This document shows positions 52,403-61,506 of a stretch of 64,000 nt of DNA, piece after piece. Position 1 is the first letter of the stretch, and each line of letters opens with the position of its first letter. The stretch lies in NCBI GenBank assembly GCA_943788815.1, contig CALSRS010000001.1, forward strand, positions 1,301,501 to 1,365,500, given 5' to 3'. This stretch comes from an uncultured Gammaproteobacteria bacterium. Lineage in GTDB: Bacteria > Pseudomonadota > Gammaproteobacteria > Eutrophobiales > Eutrophobiaceae. Under the pieces are notes generated by a model. The model did not search any database. It was not told where the DNA came from and was given only the letters and a program-made list of their open reading frames with translations. The position numbers and the translations under genes are program-made.

Positions 52403-55195
52403 CTACCGAAAGTTATATCGGAAGTTGACACCATAAGTACGAAACTGATTAGGTGACATCTGAGATGAATTATACCCATCTTGCTCTACGTCAAAATCAG
52501 CATGATACGTAGGTCTGGCCTCTAAGAAATTACGTACAAATGCAGAGATCTCCCAGGTTTCCTCAGTATCACTTAAGCCTACCGTGATGTTCATATCTTC
52601 ATGACTATCAAACTTGTTAGTCTTGGTAAAGGCATTGACATCAGTGACATAACCATCGGAGACATAACCCTTAAAGTTAGAGGAAACCTTATAGTTATCC
52701 CCTAATGGCATCCAGTAATCCAGGGTCAGGACAAACTTCCAGTCCGGGGTCTTGGCCGTTTCCTCGCCACCTCTGTCGATGAGAAAATCACCGTCATCGG
52801 TTTCAAAACAGTTGGATCTGGATGTACCAATATCACGTTCTTCCTGCTCTGTACAACCACCGATATAGTCAATGAACTCACCGTCCATGAATGCTCCTGC
52901 AAGGCTAGCAGTCAATTGGTCAGTTGCGGCATAATTAAAATTAAACTCCACCCCGCGTACCCGCTGTGTACCCGCATTGGTATTTAAAAATGGATCGGTC
53001 GGATCACCTGTGGCAACTGTAGTTTGCAGGTCAAAGAATTTCGTCTGGAATAAACCGATATCATATCGAGCCCGGCCATCCCACAGGCTACCCTTGGCAC
53101 CCAGTTCATAGGTCTTTGCTGTTTCTGGCAAAAAGCCAAATCCATCAGCATCGGAGTTAAGAGTAGTAACACCGGTATCAAAGCCCCCAGCCTTAAAGGC
53201 CTCTGCCCAGCGAGCATATACGGAGTGATTATCCGTCAGCTTGTAGCGTAGGGTCACAGTGGGATCAAACTCTGAGGAGTTGAATACCCCATCCCCATTA
53301 GGATTCGATCGCGTGCTGGTTGGTGTCCAGGGAACACGTCGTAGTCCACTACCGTCTCTGGGTCCACCCAGAGTATTAGTAACACGGTTTGGATAGACAT
53401 AGGCCCCAATTGCATGGGCACGAGGACTACGCCAGTTGGGTGGAGTATCCCTTCCATCACTACCAGAACCAAAATCCAGTATCCAGAGATTGCTTTCATC
53501 TGCGCCGGGAAGAAGAACATCTACCTGGTCTGCGGTCAATTGAACGCCCATGGGATGTGTTGGACAGGTAGCTGAGAAATCACCGCCACCAGTGTCCTCA
53601 GTACCACCCGCACGGCTGCCGCCACTATCCGATGCACACGGTCTGGAATCAAAGACCCACTGCCCGGCAACGCCTGCAATGGCACCTGTTTTATCCAAAT
53701 CCACGTAACGGCCACCTAGATCAATTGCAGCCCGATCATCAAGGAAATTAAAAGTCACAGAAGCAAATACCGTCTTCCACTCTTGATCTTCTGCAACTAT
53801 GTCATTGGATCGTATTCCTCTGTATGTCTGTGGTCGAACGCTGTTTGAGCTAATATCATAGTCCGTCGCCTGCCAGAAGAAACCCACCATCCACTCTATC
53901 ATCCCACCTGAGGGTGATGTAACACGCAGTTCAGTACTATATTGGTCGTATATCTCAACACGGTTCTGCCAGTTCAACAAAAACGGTGAGTTAGAATTAT
54001 CACGGGTATTAATGCGCTTGTATTCACTGTAACCCGACAGGGAGTTGATCTCGATTCCATTATCCATGGTATAGGTCATATCCAGATAACCGGTCGTAGA
54101 ATCAGTTTTATCGATACCACGAGTTCCATAAGGACTGCCCCACGTCCCACCAGACTGATCCCAAAGATGTTGATTCCATGCAGCAACTGCTTCACGTGCA
54201 TCAATTGCACCTGTATTGGAGTCTTCCTCACGGACATTCAGAGGTGGTGCATACCAGGGACCACCATTACTAATACCTTTATTGGACCCGAAACAATTAC
54301 TGTCTATGTTGACATCCTGGTTCCAGTCTTCTCCCAGTGGTGCAGGCCGGAAAACGGAGTTTTCCTGCCCTTCATCACCTGCTCTGGAGATATCATTTCT
54401 TCCATAAATAAGGGGACCACCAGTAAGACAAACATGGGTCGCCTCGGGAAATTTTTCGTAACCAGACGCCTCAAACTTCAACCTGGCCTCAAAATTATCA
54501 GTGGGGGTCCATTGCAGAATGACACGACCGCCCAAATTTTCATAATCACCAATCTTTTGGCCTGAAACAACGTCTCGCATGAAACCTTCTGTGGTCTCAT
54601 ACTTGGTTGCGACTCGAATACCGAGGGTATCTGTGATTGGGCCACCAATGGCAGCTTCGAATACACCTTTGGCGTTATTACCGTATTCAGCATCCACATA
54701 GCCTTCCCAGGTATCTGTTGGGCGTGCGCTTTGAATATTAAACGCACCGGCGGTAGCACTCATACCAAAGAATACTGGTTGGGGTCCTTTCAGTACTTCG
54801 ACACGATCCAGATCCATAAACGCAGTCTTTACCTGTGCAGGACGACCATAATGAAGGCCATCGATAAAGATCGGGACGGCCTGTTCGACTGTGAGGGCAT
54901 TACCGGACGAACCAAAGCCACGCACTGTCCGCTCTGTAGACAAGAAGCCTTCGTCATTAACGAGTACAGTAGTAGAAAAGTTTGCCAGGTCATCTAGATT
55001 CCTATAACCCTGTTTCTGCAATTCAGCACCACTGAATGCCTCTATGGAAATAGGTACCTCTTGTAAAGTCTGGGTACGACGCTGCGCCGTGACCACAACT
55101 TCCTCAAGCATCTGGGCTGATACCAGCACCGGACTAAAGAATAATGTTGATAGAACAGCACCAAGAACTGTTCGGGATATAGTTTTACTGGACAT
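52403..55195 (-). CDS. TonB-dependent receptor, duplicated pair member B
   Basis: This 930-residue close paralogue of the receptor at 46780-49560 has a signal peptide ending near VSAQM, a leader LEEVVVTAQRRTQTLQEVP, a plug with TVRGFGSSGNAL and RVEVLKGPQPVFFGMSATAG, and a C-terminus YGVNFRYNFR. Differences cluster in loops such as the Cys-containing segments near residues 555-575 and 815-835. It lies between the two thiamine-diphosphate enzyme genes and may deliver their substrate. Its upstream region contains a motif shared with the receptor at 19267. Confidence 0.92.
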   Translation of the reverse strand: MSSKTISRTVLGAVLSTLFFSPVLVSAQMLEEVVVTAQRRTQTLQEVPISIEAFSGAELQKQGYRNLDDLANFSTTVLVNDEGFLSTERTVRGFGSSGNALTVEQAVPIFIDGLHYGRPAQVKTAFMDLDRVEVLKGPQPVFFGMSATAGAFNIQSARPTDTWEGYVDAEYGNNAKGVFEAAIGGPITDTLGIRVATKYETTEGFMRDVVSGQKIGDYENLGGRVILQWTPTDNFEARLKFEASGYEKFPEATHVCLTGGPLIYGRNDISRAGDEGQENSVFRPAPLGEDWNQDVNIDSNCFGSNKGISNGGPWYAPPLNVREEDSNTGAIDAREAVAAWNQHLWDQSGGTWGSPYGTRGIDKTDSTTGYLDMTYTMDNGIEINSLSGYSEYKRINTRDNSNSPFLLNWQNRVEIYDQYSTELRVTSPSGGMIEWMVGFFWQATDYDISSNSVRPQTYRGIRSNDIVAEDQEWKTVFASVTFNFLDDRAAIDLGGRYVDLDKTGAIAGVAGQWVFDSRPCASDSGGSRAGGTEDTGGGDFSATCPTHPMGVQLTADQVDVLLPGADESNLWILDFGSGSDGRDTPPNWRSPRAHAIGAYVYPNRVTNTLGGPRDGSGLRRVPWTPTSTRSNPNGDGVFNSSEFDPTVTLRYKLTDNHSVYARWAEAFKAGGFDTGVTTLNSDADGFGFLPETAKTYELGAKGSLWDGRARYDIGLFQTKFFDLQTTVATGDPTDPFLNTNAGTQRVRGVEFNFNYAATDQLTASLAGAFMDGEFIDYIGGCTEQEERDIGTSRSNCFETDDGDFLIDRGGEETAKTPDWKFVLTLDYWMPLGDNYKVSSNFKGYVSDGYVTDVNAFTKTNKFDSHEDMNITVGLSDTEETWEISAFVRNFLEARPTYHADFDVEQDGYNSSQMSPNQFRTYGVNFRYNFR

Positions 55196-55234
55196 ATAAC
55201 TGACCTCTTAAGTAGTAATTCGGCAATACAATGG

Positions 55235-55254
55235 ATATATATTTATGTACATAT
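55235..55254. promoter_or_regulatory. TGTACAT-containing motif upstream of receptor gene
   Basis: It matches 18 of 20 bases with 22368-22387 and ends in TATGTACATAT, which is palindromic. It lies 40-59 bases upstream of the receptor ATG, within promoter distance. Confidence 0.35.
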
Positions 55255-55465
55255 TATATAACATTGTTTTATTAACACTACATAATTTGTAATAATATTA
55301 CTATGTTGTTTATTTAGTACTCTAAGTAAATCAATCTTTGAGTTGACGTCCTGAATAATATTTTACGAAAAAGATTTATTGCCAATAGTCTGATAAAAAG
55401 CATCATATTTTGCCAAAACAAAATGATTAATGAATGACTAACATATAAGGAATGCTAAATAAAAC

Positions 55466-55500
55466 AGAGATACCGGTAATAAATTATCACCGGTATCTCT
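55466..55500 (-). terminator. intrinsic terminator of ThDP enzyme 2 gene
   Basis: A perfect 12-base-pair stem AGAGATACCGGT/ACCGGTATCTCT with an 11-base loop is followed by GTTTTATTT on the minus strand. Confidence 0.85.
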
Positions 55501-55541
55501 TAGAGTACTAAATGAATGGAATAAAATGAGGTTGAAAGATT

Positions 55542-57437
55542 TTAAACCTTGCGCGTCCTTTGCTCTGCCAGTGAGAACTTCTGGTAATCCGTTACTTCAG
55601 CTCCTACACCCAGTGTTCTGATATGAACGTCAAGCATAAACGGCCGACCGTCAGCCAGGGTTCGCAAACCTTTCCTGATAGCACCTTTCAATTGATTCGA
55701 ATTTTGCACCACGGCCCCATCTATATTGTAGGCGGCAGCCAAATGAGTAAAATCTACCCTTGGATTTCCTAGATAAGAAACATAATCCCGATTGGCCTGA
55801 CCTGCAGGTCCCATACGTCCCATAATCTGCCAGCGGGTTTCTTCGTAGGTACCATTATTAAAGACCACTATCATCACAGGGATGTCATATCGGGACATGG
55901 TCCACAGGGAATCATTTTGACCAAACAAGTAACCACCATCACCCTGTAAGGCAATAACCTGCCTGTTGGGCAACGCCAATTTCACACCGGCAGATGCACC
56001 TACGCCCCAACCCAGTGCCCTGCCTTCGGTACGACCAATCTTCATCATGGCATCATCTGCAAAGGGAAACATACCCAGAGATTTATATTCCGTGCCTTGT
56101 TCTTCAACAATAACCGCATCGGGTTCCAGTTGCTGACGTAATTCATAGGCCAGACGCTGCCAGGGAACAGGTGATCCTTTACTCAATCTTCCTGCGTTCA
56201 ATCTGGATTCCTGCCAGGCGGTCGTCAGTCCACCGGCCACACGCATGCGTTCCTCTGCCAATTGTTTAAGCTGGTTTGTGTTCGCCAGACTCTTGATGGC
56301 CTCAATTAAATCTTTAGCAATCTCATTGATATTACCCACCAGATTTGCCACGGTTGGGGAGTTTCTACCAACCGTATCCATATCCACACTGGCATGAATT
56401 TCTTTGACGGGGTTGGTACGACCGAATCCACCGGGTTCCTGTCTTGCGCCGAAGTTCAGGTAAAGATCAAAAGGTTGCTGGTATTCCCGCAGGTATGCCC
56501 CAAGATTATGATCTTCTCCCAACCATAAAGGATGGGTATTTGGGAAATCAGCAAAAATACTCCGATGTTGAATAACTGGTATACCAACGAGTTCACAGAG
56601 TTCAACCACTGCTGCACGGGCCTCACACTGACCAACTTCTGGACCAACTTTCATTAAGGGGGATTTTGCGCTCAAAATCACTTTGGCTGCGCGCTCAACT
56701 TCAGAGGTATCAGGACGAAGATCCATCGCGACGTTCAGTGCCTCTCCTGAGAAGATCGCGCCTTTGGTCTTCTTATACATGATATCCCTGGGAATACGTA
56801 GTGCTGTTGGACCTCCTGGTAAAACGCCGGCAACTTTATAGGCGCGACGCACCCACTCAGCCAGCCTTTCCGAATGATGTGCCTCCCAACGCCACTTGGT
56901 ATAAAACCTTACCGCCTCTATCCAGTTGTCTATATCCTCATGGCTATCTGTACCTTCCCTGTCTGAATTGGAATGGTCACTCATGATAACCAATCCCGTA
57001 CGGTCCTTCATGGCGTTATACATATTTGAGGTGGAATGCGGCAAACCTACCCGGCTGTACATACAGAATGATGGCTTCTTGGTAACCTTTGCATAGCCAT
57101 CAGCAATAGCGACAACCTGACCTTCATGGGTTGCCTGAATCAACTGCATGTCAGTTCGCCCGACCAGTGAGTCTGAAAAGGGGCCGAGACCTGAACCATT
57201 TGAGCAAAACAGATATTTAGTACCTGTTTCGACCATTTGTTCCATCATCAAATCTGCACCTGTTCCTTCCACGGTACGAACATAATTCTTGGGCAATTCT
57301 GCACCCGGTATAAAAGGCTCGACAGCTGCCAATGCAGACTTCGCCGCAGTGGCACTGTAGCTGGCCGCTGCCATACCTGCCAGAAAACTACGGCGGGATA
57401 TCTTTGCATTTACAAGATCGTTAACTAATTCTCGCAT
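55542..57437 (-). CDS. Tat-exported ThDP-dependent enzyme 2
   Basis: This 631-residue protein has a twin-arginine signal ISRRSFLAGMAAAS cleaved near ALAAV. The PYR domain has the activating Glu in ATHEGQVVAIADGYAK (E105), and the PP domain has a canonical ThDP-Mg motif, GDGG at 499-502 and NN at 527-528 (FNNGTY). It is related to enzyme 1 by fold but not closely, and it resembles the acetolactate synthase / sulfoacetaldehyde acetyltransferase / benzoylformate decarboxylase superfamily. AGGGG precedes the ATG. It is the second gene after a small cytochrome c, with 37 bases between. Periplasmic ThDP chemistry with a cytochrome partner suggests an oxidative decarboxylation feeding electrons to the respiratory chain; this is inference. 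Confidence 0.86.
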   Translation of the reverse strand: MRELVNDLVNAKISRRSFLAGMAAASYSATAAKSALAAVEPFIPGAELPKNYVRTVEGTGADLMMEQMVETGTKYLFCSNGSGLGPFSDSLVGRTDMQLIQATHEGQVVAIADGYAKVTKKPSFCMYSRVGLPHSTSNMYNAMKDRTGLVIMSDHSNSDREGTDSHEDIDNWIEAVRFYTKWRWEAHHSERLAEWVRRAYKVAGVLPGGPTALRIPRDIMYKKTKGAIFSGEALNVAMDLRPDTSEVERAAKVILSAKSPLMKVGPEVGQCEARAAVVELCELVGIPVIQHRSIFADFPNTHPLWLGEDHNLGAYLREYQQPFDLYLNFGARQEPGGFGRTNPVKEIHASVDMDTVGRNSPTVANLVGNINEIAKDLIEAIKSLANTNQLKQLAEERMRVAGGLTTAWQESRLNAGRLSKGSPVPWQRLAYELRQQLEPDAVIVEEQGTEYKSLGMFPFADDAMMKIGRTEGRALGWGVGASAGVKLALPNRQVIALQGDGGYLFGQNDSLWTMSRYDIPVMIVVFNNGTYEETRWQIMGRMGPAGQANRDYVSYLGNPRVDFTHLAAAYNIDGAVVQNSNQLKGAIRKGLRTLADGRPFMLDVHIRTLGVGAEVTDYQKFSLAEQRTRKV

Positions 57438-57474
57438 TTTAATTCCCCTAACTAATTCTATTTAATAATTCAGA

Positions 57475-57768
57475 TTACTTTGTTGAAAAATTGTCTGCTA
57501 AATAATCGATGATGTCCTGCATATCTTCCGGCTTGACAGGCGCGCCTCTGGCCACCATTTCATAAACATAAAATTCCCAGTCATCTGCAGACATTTTGTT
57601 GGATGGACTAAGAATATTATCCAGACCATGACAGGCAGAACAGGCCATAATTACCTTGTCCCGATGCTCACTTTCAGGAAACCCCTGAGCCTGAGATTGC
57701 CCATGCAGACTGAATAGCACAATAAATATAAATGTAAATTTAAAGAAAACGGCATTAAGAAATTTCAT
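57475..57768 (-). CDS. small cytochrome c paired with ThDP enzyme 2
   Basis: This 97-residue monoheme cytochrome has a Sec signal ending near SQAQG and heme motif IMACSACHGLDN. A likely axial Met lies in SNKMSADDW, in the style of c5-like small cytochromes where W and M follow, and the C-terminal helix is QDIIDYLADNF. AGGAGG lies before the ATG. It leads the two-gene unit with ThDP enzyme 2. Its size and the order differ from the cytochrome at 49928-50302, so the two enzyme-cytochrome pairs arose separately or were rearranged. Confidence 0.9.
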   Translation of the reverse strand: MKFLNAVFFKFTFIFIVLFSLHGQSQAQGFPESEHRDKVIMACSACHGLDNILSPSNKMSADDWEFYVYEMVARGAPVKPEDMQDIIDYLADNFSTK

Positions 57769-57877
57769 TAATCCTCCTGGCTAATGCAAATTTATAGTTA
57801 TTATTGATGAGAAGATAATACGCTAGCACACTCTAGTCTACCAGTACTTGAATATTGCTAAATTAATTCACAAAAAA

Positions 57878-58465
57878 CTATTCTTCAAACCGCCTGGCCA
57901 ACGGACTGCGTAGTCGCTCAGGAAAGGTCTTAATTTGCCTTTTTTGGTATTCATCTGATAGTAGTTGTTTAAAACTCCTATCATTATCATTACCTTCCAA
58001 CTCTTTTTTAATTTGAGTTATTAATTTTGATATTATCTGTCTTTCTTTCACGTAGTTTTTAAAAATTTGTTCATCCACTATGCCCAGTTTAGACATAGTT
58101 CGACTACTAAATTCCGAAAATCCCAATTCCTGAATTGTGCTATTTATTCCGGTCATTATTTCTTCGTCTGATATGCTAATTCCTCTCTCAACAGACATGG
58201 TCAGCAATATCATTTCATTCGCCCTTTGACTGAGATATTGATGTTGCATAGTCATTATCTCCTGCTGGTTCTTAACTGGCACACCATTTTGCACTGCGTT
58301 TAGAACCATGTTTAATTCAAATTCCAGTTCGAACTGCCTGCGAGTCAATTCAAGCTCACCATATTGGATGACGACTGGATTTTGGGGGCCGGTTGTCTGC
58401 GAAATTACAGGGCTAATAAAACCTATAAGAATAAGACAGGAAAGCGTAATCAATATTTTATGCAT
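57878..58465 (-). CDS. periplasmic SurA N-terminal-like protein
   Basis: This 195-residue protein has a Sec signal peptide ending near PVISQT. The remainder is mostly helical and matches the style of SurA/PpiD N-terminal chaperone domains (RQFELEFELN, YLSQRANEMILLTMSVERGISISDEEI, LGIVDEQIFKNYVKERQ). No parvulin peptidyl-prolyl isomerase domain follows, so it would be a chaperone-only short form. It stands between the cytochrome and the amidohydrolase array on the same strand. It may help fold outer-membrane receptors or the array proteins; this is inference. Confidence 0.72.
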   Translation of the reverse strand: MHKILITLSCLILIGFISPVISQTTGPQNPVVIQYGELELTRRQFELEFELNMVLNAVQNGVPVKNQQEIMTMQHQYLSQRANEMILLTMSVERGISISDEEIMTGINSTIQELGFSEFSSRTMSKLGIVDEQIFKNYVKERQIISKLITQIKKELEGNDNDRSFKQLLSDEYQKRQIKTFPERLRSPLARRFEE

Positions 58466-58592
58466 TTAGAAATCTATAAATTTAATAAAACGAGTGTATT
58501 CGTGTTACGAATTTTTAACTATAGGCTGGAGTCATGCTTTGGTGGGAATGACAGACGATCAAACTACTCATGAGTAGCAATAATAATCTCAG

Positions 58593-59945
58593 CTAACGCC
58601 TGACTGGACTATAGCCTGGATCTTGATAAACCACCTTATCTGCCTGAATAGTAAGAGCCACCTTATTATCGTGAATTTCTCTGTCAGGTCCTGATAGAAA
58701 TGGCTTGTCAGTCACAATGAAATCAGCAAACTTACCCACTTCCAGGCTACCCACTTTGGACTCTGCATAGAGAAACTCTGCAGATCGATAAGTGAATAAT
58801 TTAAGCGCAACGACCCTGTCCACACTTTGTTCTGGTGTAAACATTTCACCCTCATGATCACCACGTAATAATGTTCTGTTTACAAAGACATCCAAATCCA
58901 TGAAGTAAGTCGGTTCATGACTTTCACCCACCACATTTACCCCATTATCAATCAAGGTCTTGATTGGACCAAGAAAATTAAAGCAGTCTTCTACATAATT
59001 TTGCCTGCAATTGTCAGGTTCAATTTCCAATGAACGTCCTAGTGCAATAGGTAGAAAAAGATTGTATTTCAATGCCGCTGCCATGATGTCATCAACAGCA
59101 CCTAACATGGTGCCATGTGCAAAACCATGACGAGATGATCGTACAAAATCCAGTGTCAGGTACTTGGGATTGGCAGCCATGTGGCCTTCCAGCTTTTGAA
59201 CAAATAACCGAATTGCATGACTACCCACTCCATGTACACCTGCAAACCGCCACCCTGAACGAACGCCTCTCATCAATGCCTGTACTGTCGGCGCATTGAA
59301 ATCAGGACAAATCTCCAGTATCTCTTTTACCTGAGATTCTTCCACACCAGGTTTAACCGCCAGATCATCTCCCATACAACCGCGGTTTGGAGCATCCCAG
59401 TCACCCTCGGCGCTCATGCCATGCAACCAGAACCAGGGGTTGGATTCAATAGTTTCCCACATGGCCCCCCGGTGCTCATAAAATCCGGAGGCTGCAGATG
59501 TAGGTATGGCTTGACGTGCGAGGTCCCAGCTAAATGCAAACCGAAGAGGTAAGCGTCCTTCCTCTCTGAGCATATAGTTATAGGCTGTTACCTGTGAATT
59601 GGTATTTAATCGGGAACCAAAGGTTGTCATTCCTTTTGGGTGATATTCTTTTTCAACCAGCATTTTAAAACCGTCACCGTATTGCGCGGGTGTTGGCTGC
59701 TCCCTGAGTAATTGCGCCAGATGCGAACGCAAGGGACTTTGTGTAATCAGACCCCTCTCTCCGGGATTTTCCATACCACGTGCCTGATTATTGACAGACT
59801 CCACCAGGTCAGGCCACATCTCCAGCACCTTGTCCATGGCGAACTGATTGAATAACAACGCGCGGTGTGCCGCCTGAGATGTTTGAGTGCTAATTAAGAA
59901 TATTAATAGAATCAGGCTGAGTTGTTTTAGAGCAATTTTTTTCAT
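58593..59945 (-). CDS. short exported amidohydrolase-like protein, array member 1
   Basis: From the ATG at 59945 the protein is 450 residues with a signal peptide MKKIALKQLSLILLIF, then directly AHRALLFNQFAMDKV. It corresponds to the C-terminal two thirds of the 695-residue YtcJ-like enzymes in this window: TTFGSRLNTNSQVTAYNYML, GVHGVGSHAIRLFV, HGFAHGTMLGA and GSLEVGKFADFIV are kept, but the N-terminal domain with HxH is absent. The usual beta-8 Asp is replaced in VVGESHEP. It may bind metal in a changed way, act as a non-catalytic binding protein, or need a partner. The ATG at 59993 lacks a good signal peptide start. It is the last of four tandem paralogues. Confidence 0.85.
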   Translation of the reverse strand: MKKIALKQLSLILLIFLISTQTSQAAHRALLFNQFAMDKVLEMWPDLVESVNNQARGMENPGERGLITQSPLRSHLAQLLREQPTPAQYGDGFKMLVEKEYHPKGMTTFGSRLNTNSQVTAYNYMLREEGRLPLRFAFSWDLARQAIPTSAASGFYEHRGAMWETIESNPWFWLHGMSAEGDWDAPNRGCMGDDLAVKPGVEESQVKEILEICPDFNAPTVQALMRGVRSGWRFAGVHGVGSHAIRLFVQKLEGHMAANPKYLTLDFVRSSRHGFAHGTMLGAVDDIMAAALKYNLFLPIALGRSLEIEPDNCRQNYVEDCFNFLGPIKTLIDNGVNVVGESHEPTYFMDLDVFVNRTLLRGDHEGEMFTPEQSVDRVVALKLFTYRSAEFLYAESKVGSLEVGKFADFIVTDKPFLSGPDREIHDNKVALTIQADKVVYQDPGYSPVRR

Positions 59946-60018
59946 TTCAATTATCCCGAAGCTTTTGAGTTTCTGCACTTCTTTACCAGCCATACCCTGA
60001 TATAGGTAATCAATTATA

Positions 60019-61431
60019 TTAATTACCTACCCTCATTACAGGATCATAGTTTGGATCCTGGTAACGTATATCATCTGCAGTTACTGTCATTACCACTTTA
60101 TTATCACGTATCTCGGTATCTGGCCCAGATAGGTAAGGTTTATCAGTGACAATAAAGTCAGCATATTTCCCAACTTCTAATGTGCCTACTTTGGATTCAG
60201 CATACAAAAATTCGGCTGAACGTCTCGTGAATAGTTTGAGTGCAACAACCCTGTCCACCCCTTCTTCTGGTTGGTAAACAATTCCATCACCATATTTTTC
60301 AGTTGGCATGCGATTTTCATCTGATCCTTCAGATATTTCCCGATTGACATGCACATCCCAGATATCAAAATAAGTCTCAGGTGTTGCCGTACCGATCAAA
60401 CCTTCACCAACGACATTAACACCGGCGTCGATCAAGGTTTTTATGGGCGCCAGAAACTTCCAACCTGGCTCACCATAGTTTTGCATAATATTTTGTGGCT
60501 CAATGGCAAGCGAGCGACGAACATTGATAGGCAGATATAGATTGTACTTGACCATACTTTCAACGACGTCTGGTACAGCACCGGTTAGGGTGCCGTGGGC
60601 AAAGCCATGACGTGACTTACGGACATAATCCATTGTTAATACTTTGGGATTATCCTGCATAAACCCTTCGAGCTTTTGAACAAAAATCCGTATCGCGTGA
60701 CTACCCACGGCATGCACGCCGGCAAACCGCCATCCAGCGCGCACGCCTCTCATTAAAGATTGCACGGCGGGCTCATCAAAGGATGGACAAATCTCTATGA
60801 TTTCTTTGACCTCTCTGGCATCAACGCCTGGTTTTGCTGGCAGGTCATCTCCCATACAGCCCCTGTTAGGTGCATCCCATTCCCCTTCACTACTCATGCC
60901 ATGCAGCCACAGCCAGGGGTTTTTTTCTATGGTGTTCCACAATACTCCGCTGTATTCATATAACCCGGCAGATGCAACAGACGAGATAGCCTGTCTGGCC
61001 AGGTCATTGCTATAGGCAAGTCGAACCGGAAGACGCCCATCCTCTCGTAAAATATAATAATAGGCAGTGATTTGCTCGGCGGTATTTAATCGAGTTGCAA
61101 AAGTGGAAATTCCGGAGGGTGCATAGTGTTCTTCCACCAGTTTTTTAAATCCCACACCAAACTGGGCGGGTGTAGGTTGTTCGCGTAGTAACTGACCGAA
61201 ATGTTCACGTAGGGGGCTAGTCATGATGAGACCCCGGCTACCTGGATCATCCGCGCCTCTGGCCTGGTTATTTGTGGAGACCACAAAATCCGGCCACATT
61301 TCCAGCACCTTGTCATAAGCAAACTGATTAAACAACATGGCACGGTGGGCAGCATTTGCAACCCCACTGACTAACAACATGGCAACCATTGCCAGTAAAA
61401 ATATAAATCGGCTCAGTCTTGCTCCTGCCAT
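60019..61431 (-). CDS. short exported amidohydrolase-like protein, array member 2
   Basis: This 470-residue protein begins MAGARLSRFIFLLAMVAMLL, and its signal ends near ANAAHRAML. GGGGGAGAA stands before the ATG. It keeps GVHAVGSHAIRIFV, HGFAHGTLTGA, DRVVALKLFTRRSAEFLY and GTLEVGKYADFIV, and has the extra loop GLIGTATPETYFDIWDVHVN also seen in members 3 and 4 but shorter in member 1. HxH is absent. Where member 1 has Cys pairs (NCRQNYVEDCF), this member has NIMQNYGEPGWKF, so a disulfide present in the others is probably lost. Confidence 0.87.
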   Translation of the reverse strand: MAGARLSRFIFLLAMVAMLLVSGVANAAHRAMLFNQFAYDKVLEMWPDFVVSTNNQARGADDPGSRGLIMTSPLREHFGQLLREQPTPAQFGVGFKKLVEEHYAPSGISTFATRLNTAEQITAYYYILREDGRLPVRLAYSNDLARQAISSVASAGLYEYSGVLWNTIEKNPWLWLHGMSSEGEWDAPNRGCMGDDLPAKPGVDAREVKEIIEICPSFDEPAVQSLMRGVRAGWRFAGVHAVGSHAIRIFVQKLEGFMQDNPKVLTMDYVRKSRHGFAHGTLTGAVPDVVESMVKYNLYLPINVRRSLAIEPQNIMQNYGEPGWKFLAPIKTLIDAGVNVVGEGLIGTATPETYFDIWDVHVNREISEGSDENRMPTEKYGDGIVYQPEEGVDRVVALKLFTRRSAEFLYAESKVGTLEVGKYADFIVTDKPYLSGPDTEIRDNKVVMTVTADDIRYQDPNYDPVMRVGN

Positions 61432-61506
61432 TTGTTCTCCCCCACTATCTGTCTGCTTATTTTCGTCCCTTTAATCTAATAAAAGAGCCCTATTTTCCAG
61501 GTACAA

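Larger units (their letters stand above)
55196..55541. other. 346-bp intergenic region
   Basis: No gene was found. It contains the 20-base TGTACAT motif at 55235-55254 and the terminator of the ThDP enzyme 2 gene at 55466-55500. The remainder is AT-rich. Confidence 0.6.

Noticed and set aside
50314-57437. Naming the ThDP enzymes as acetolactate synthase (ilvB)
   Set aside because: Tat export, cytochrome neighbours and lack of an ilvN partner argue against branched-chain amino acid synthesis.
58564-58577. 14-base palindrome CTACTCATGAGTAG
   Set aside because: Short, single and without a T-run; not enough to call an operator or terminator.
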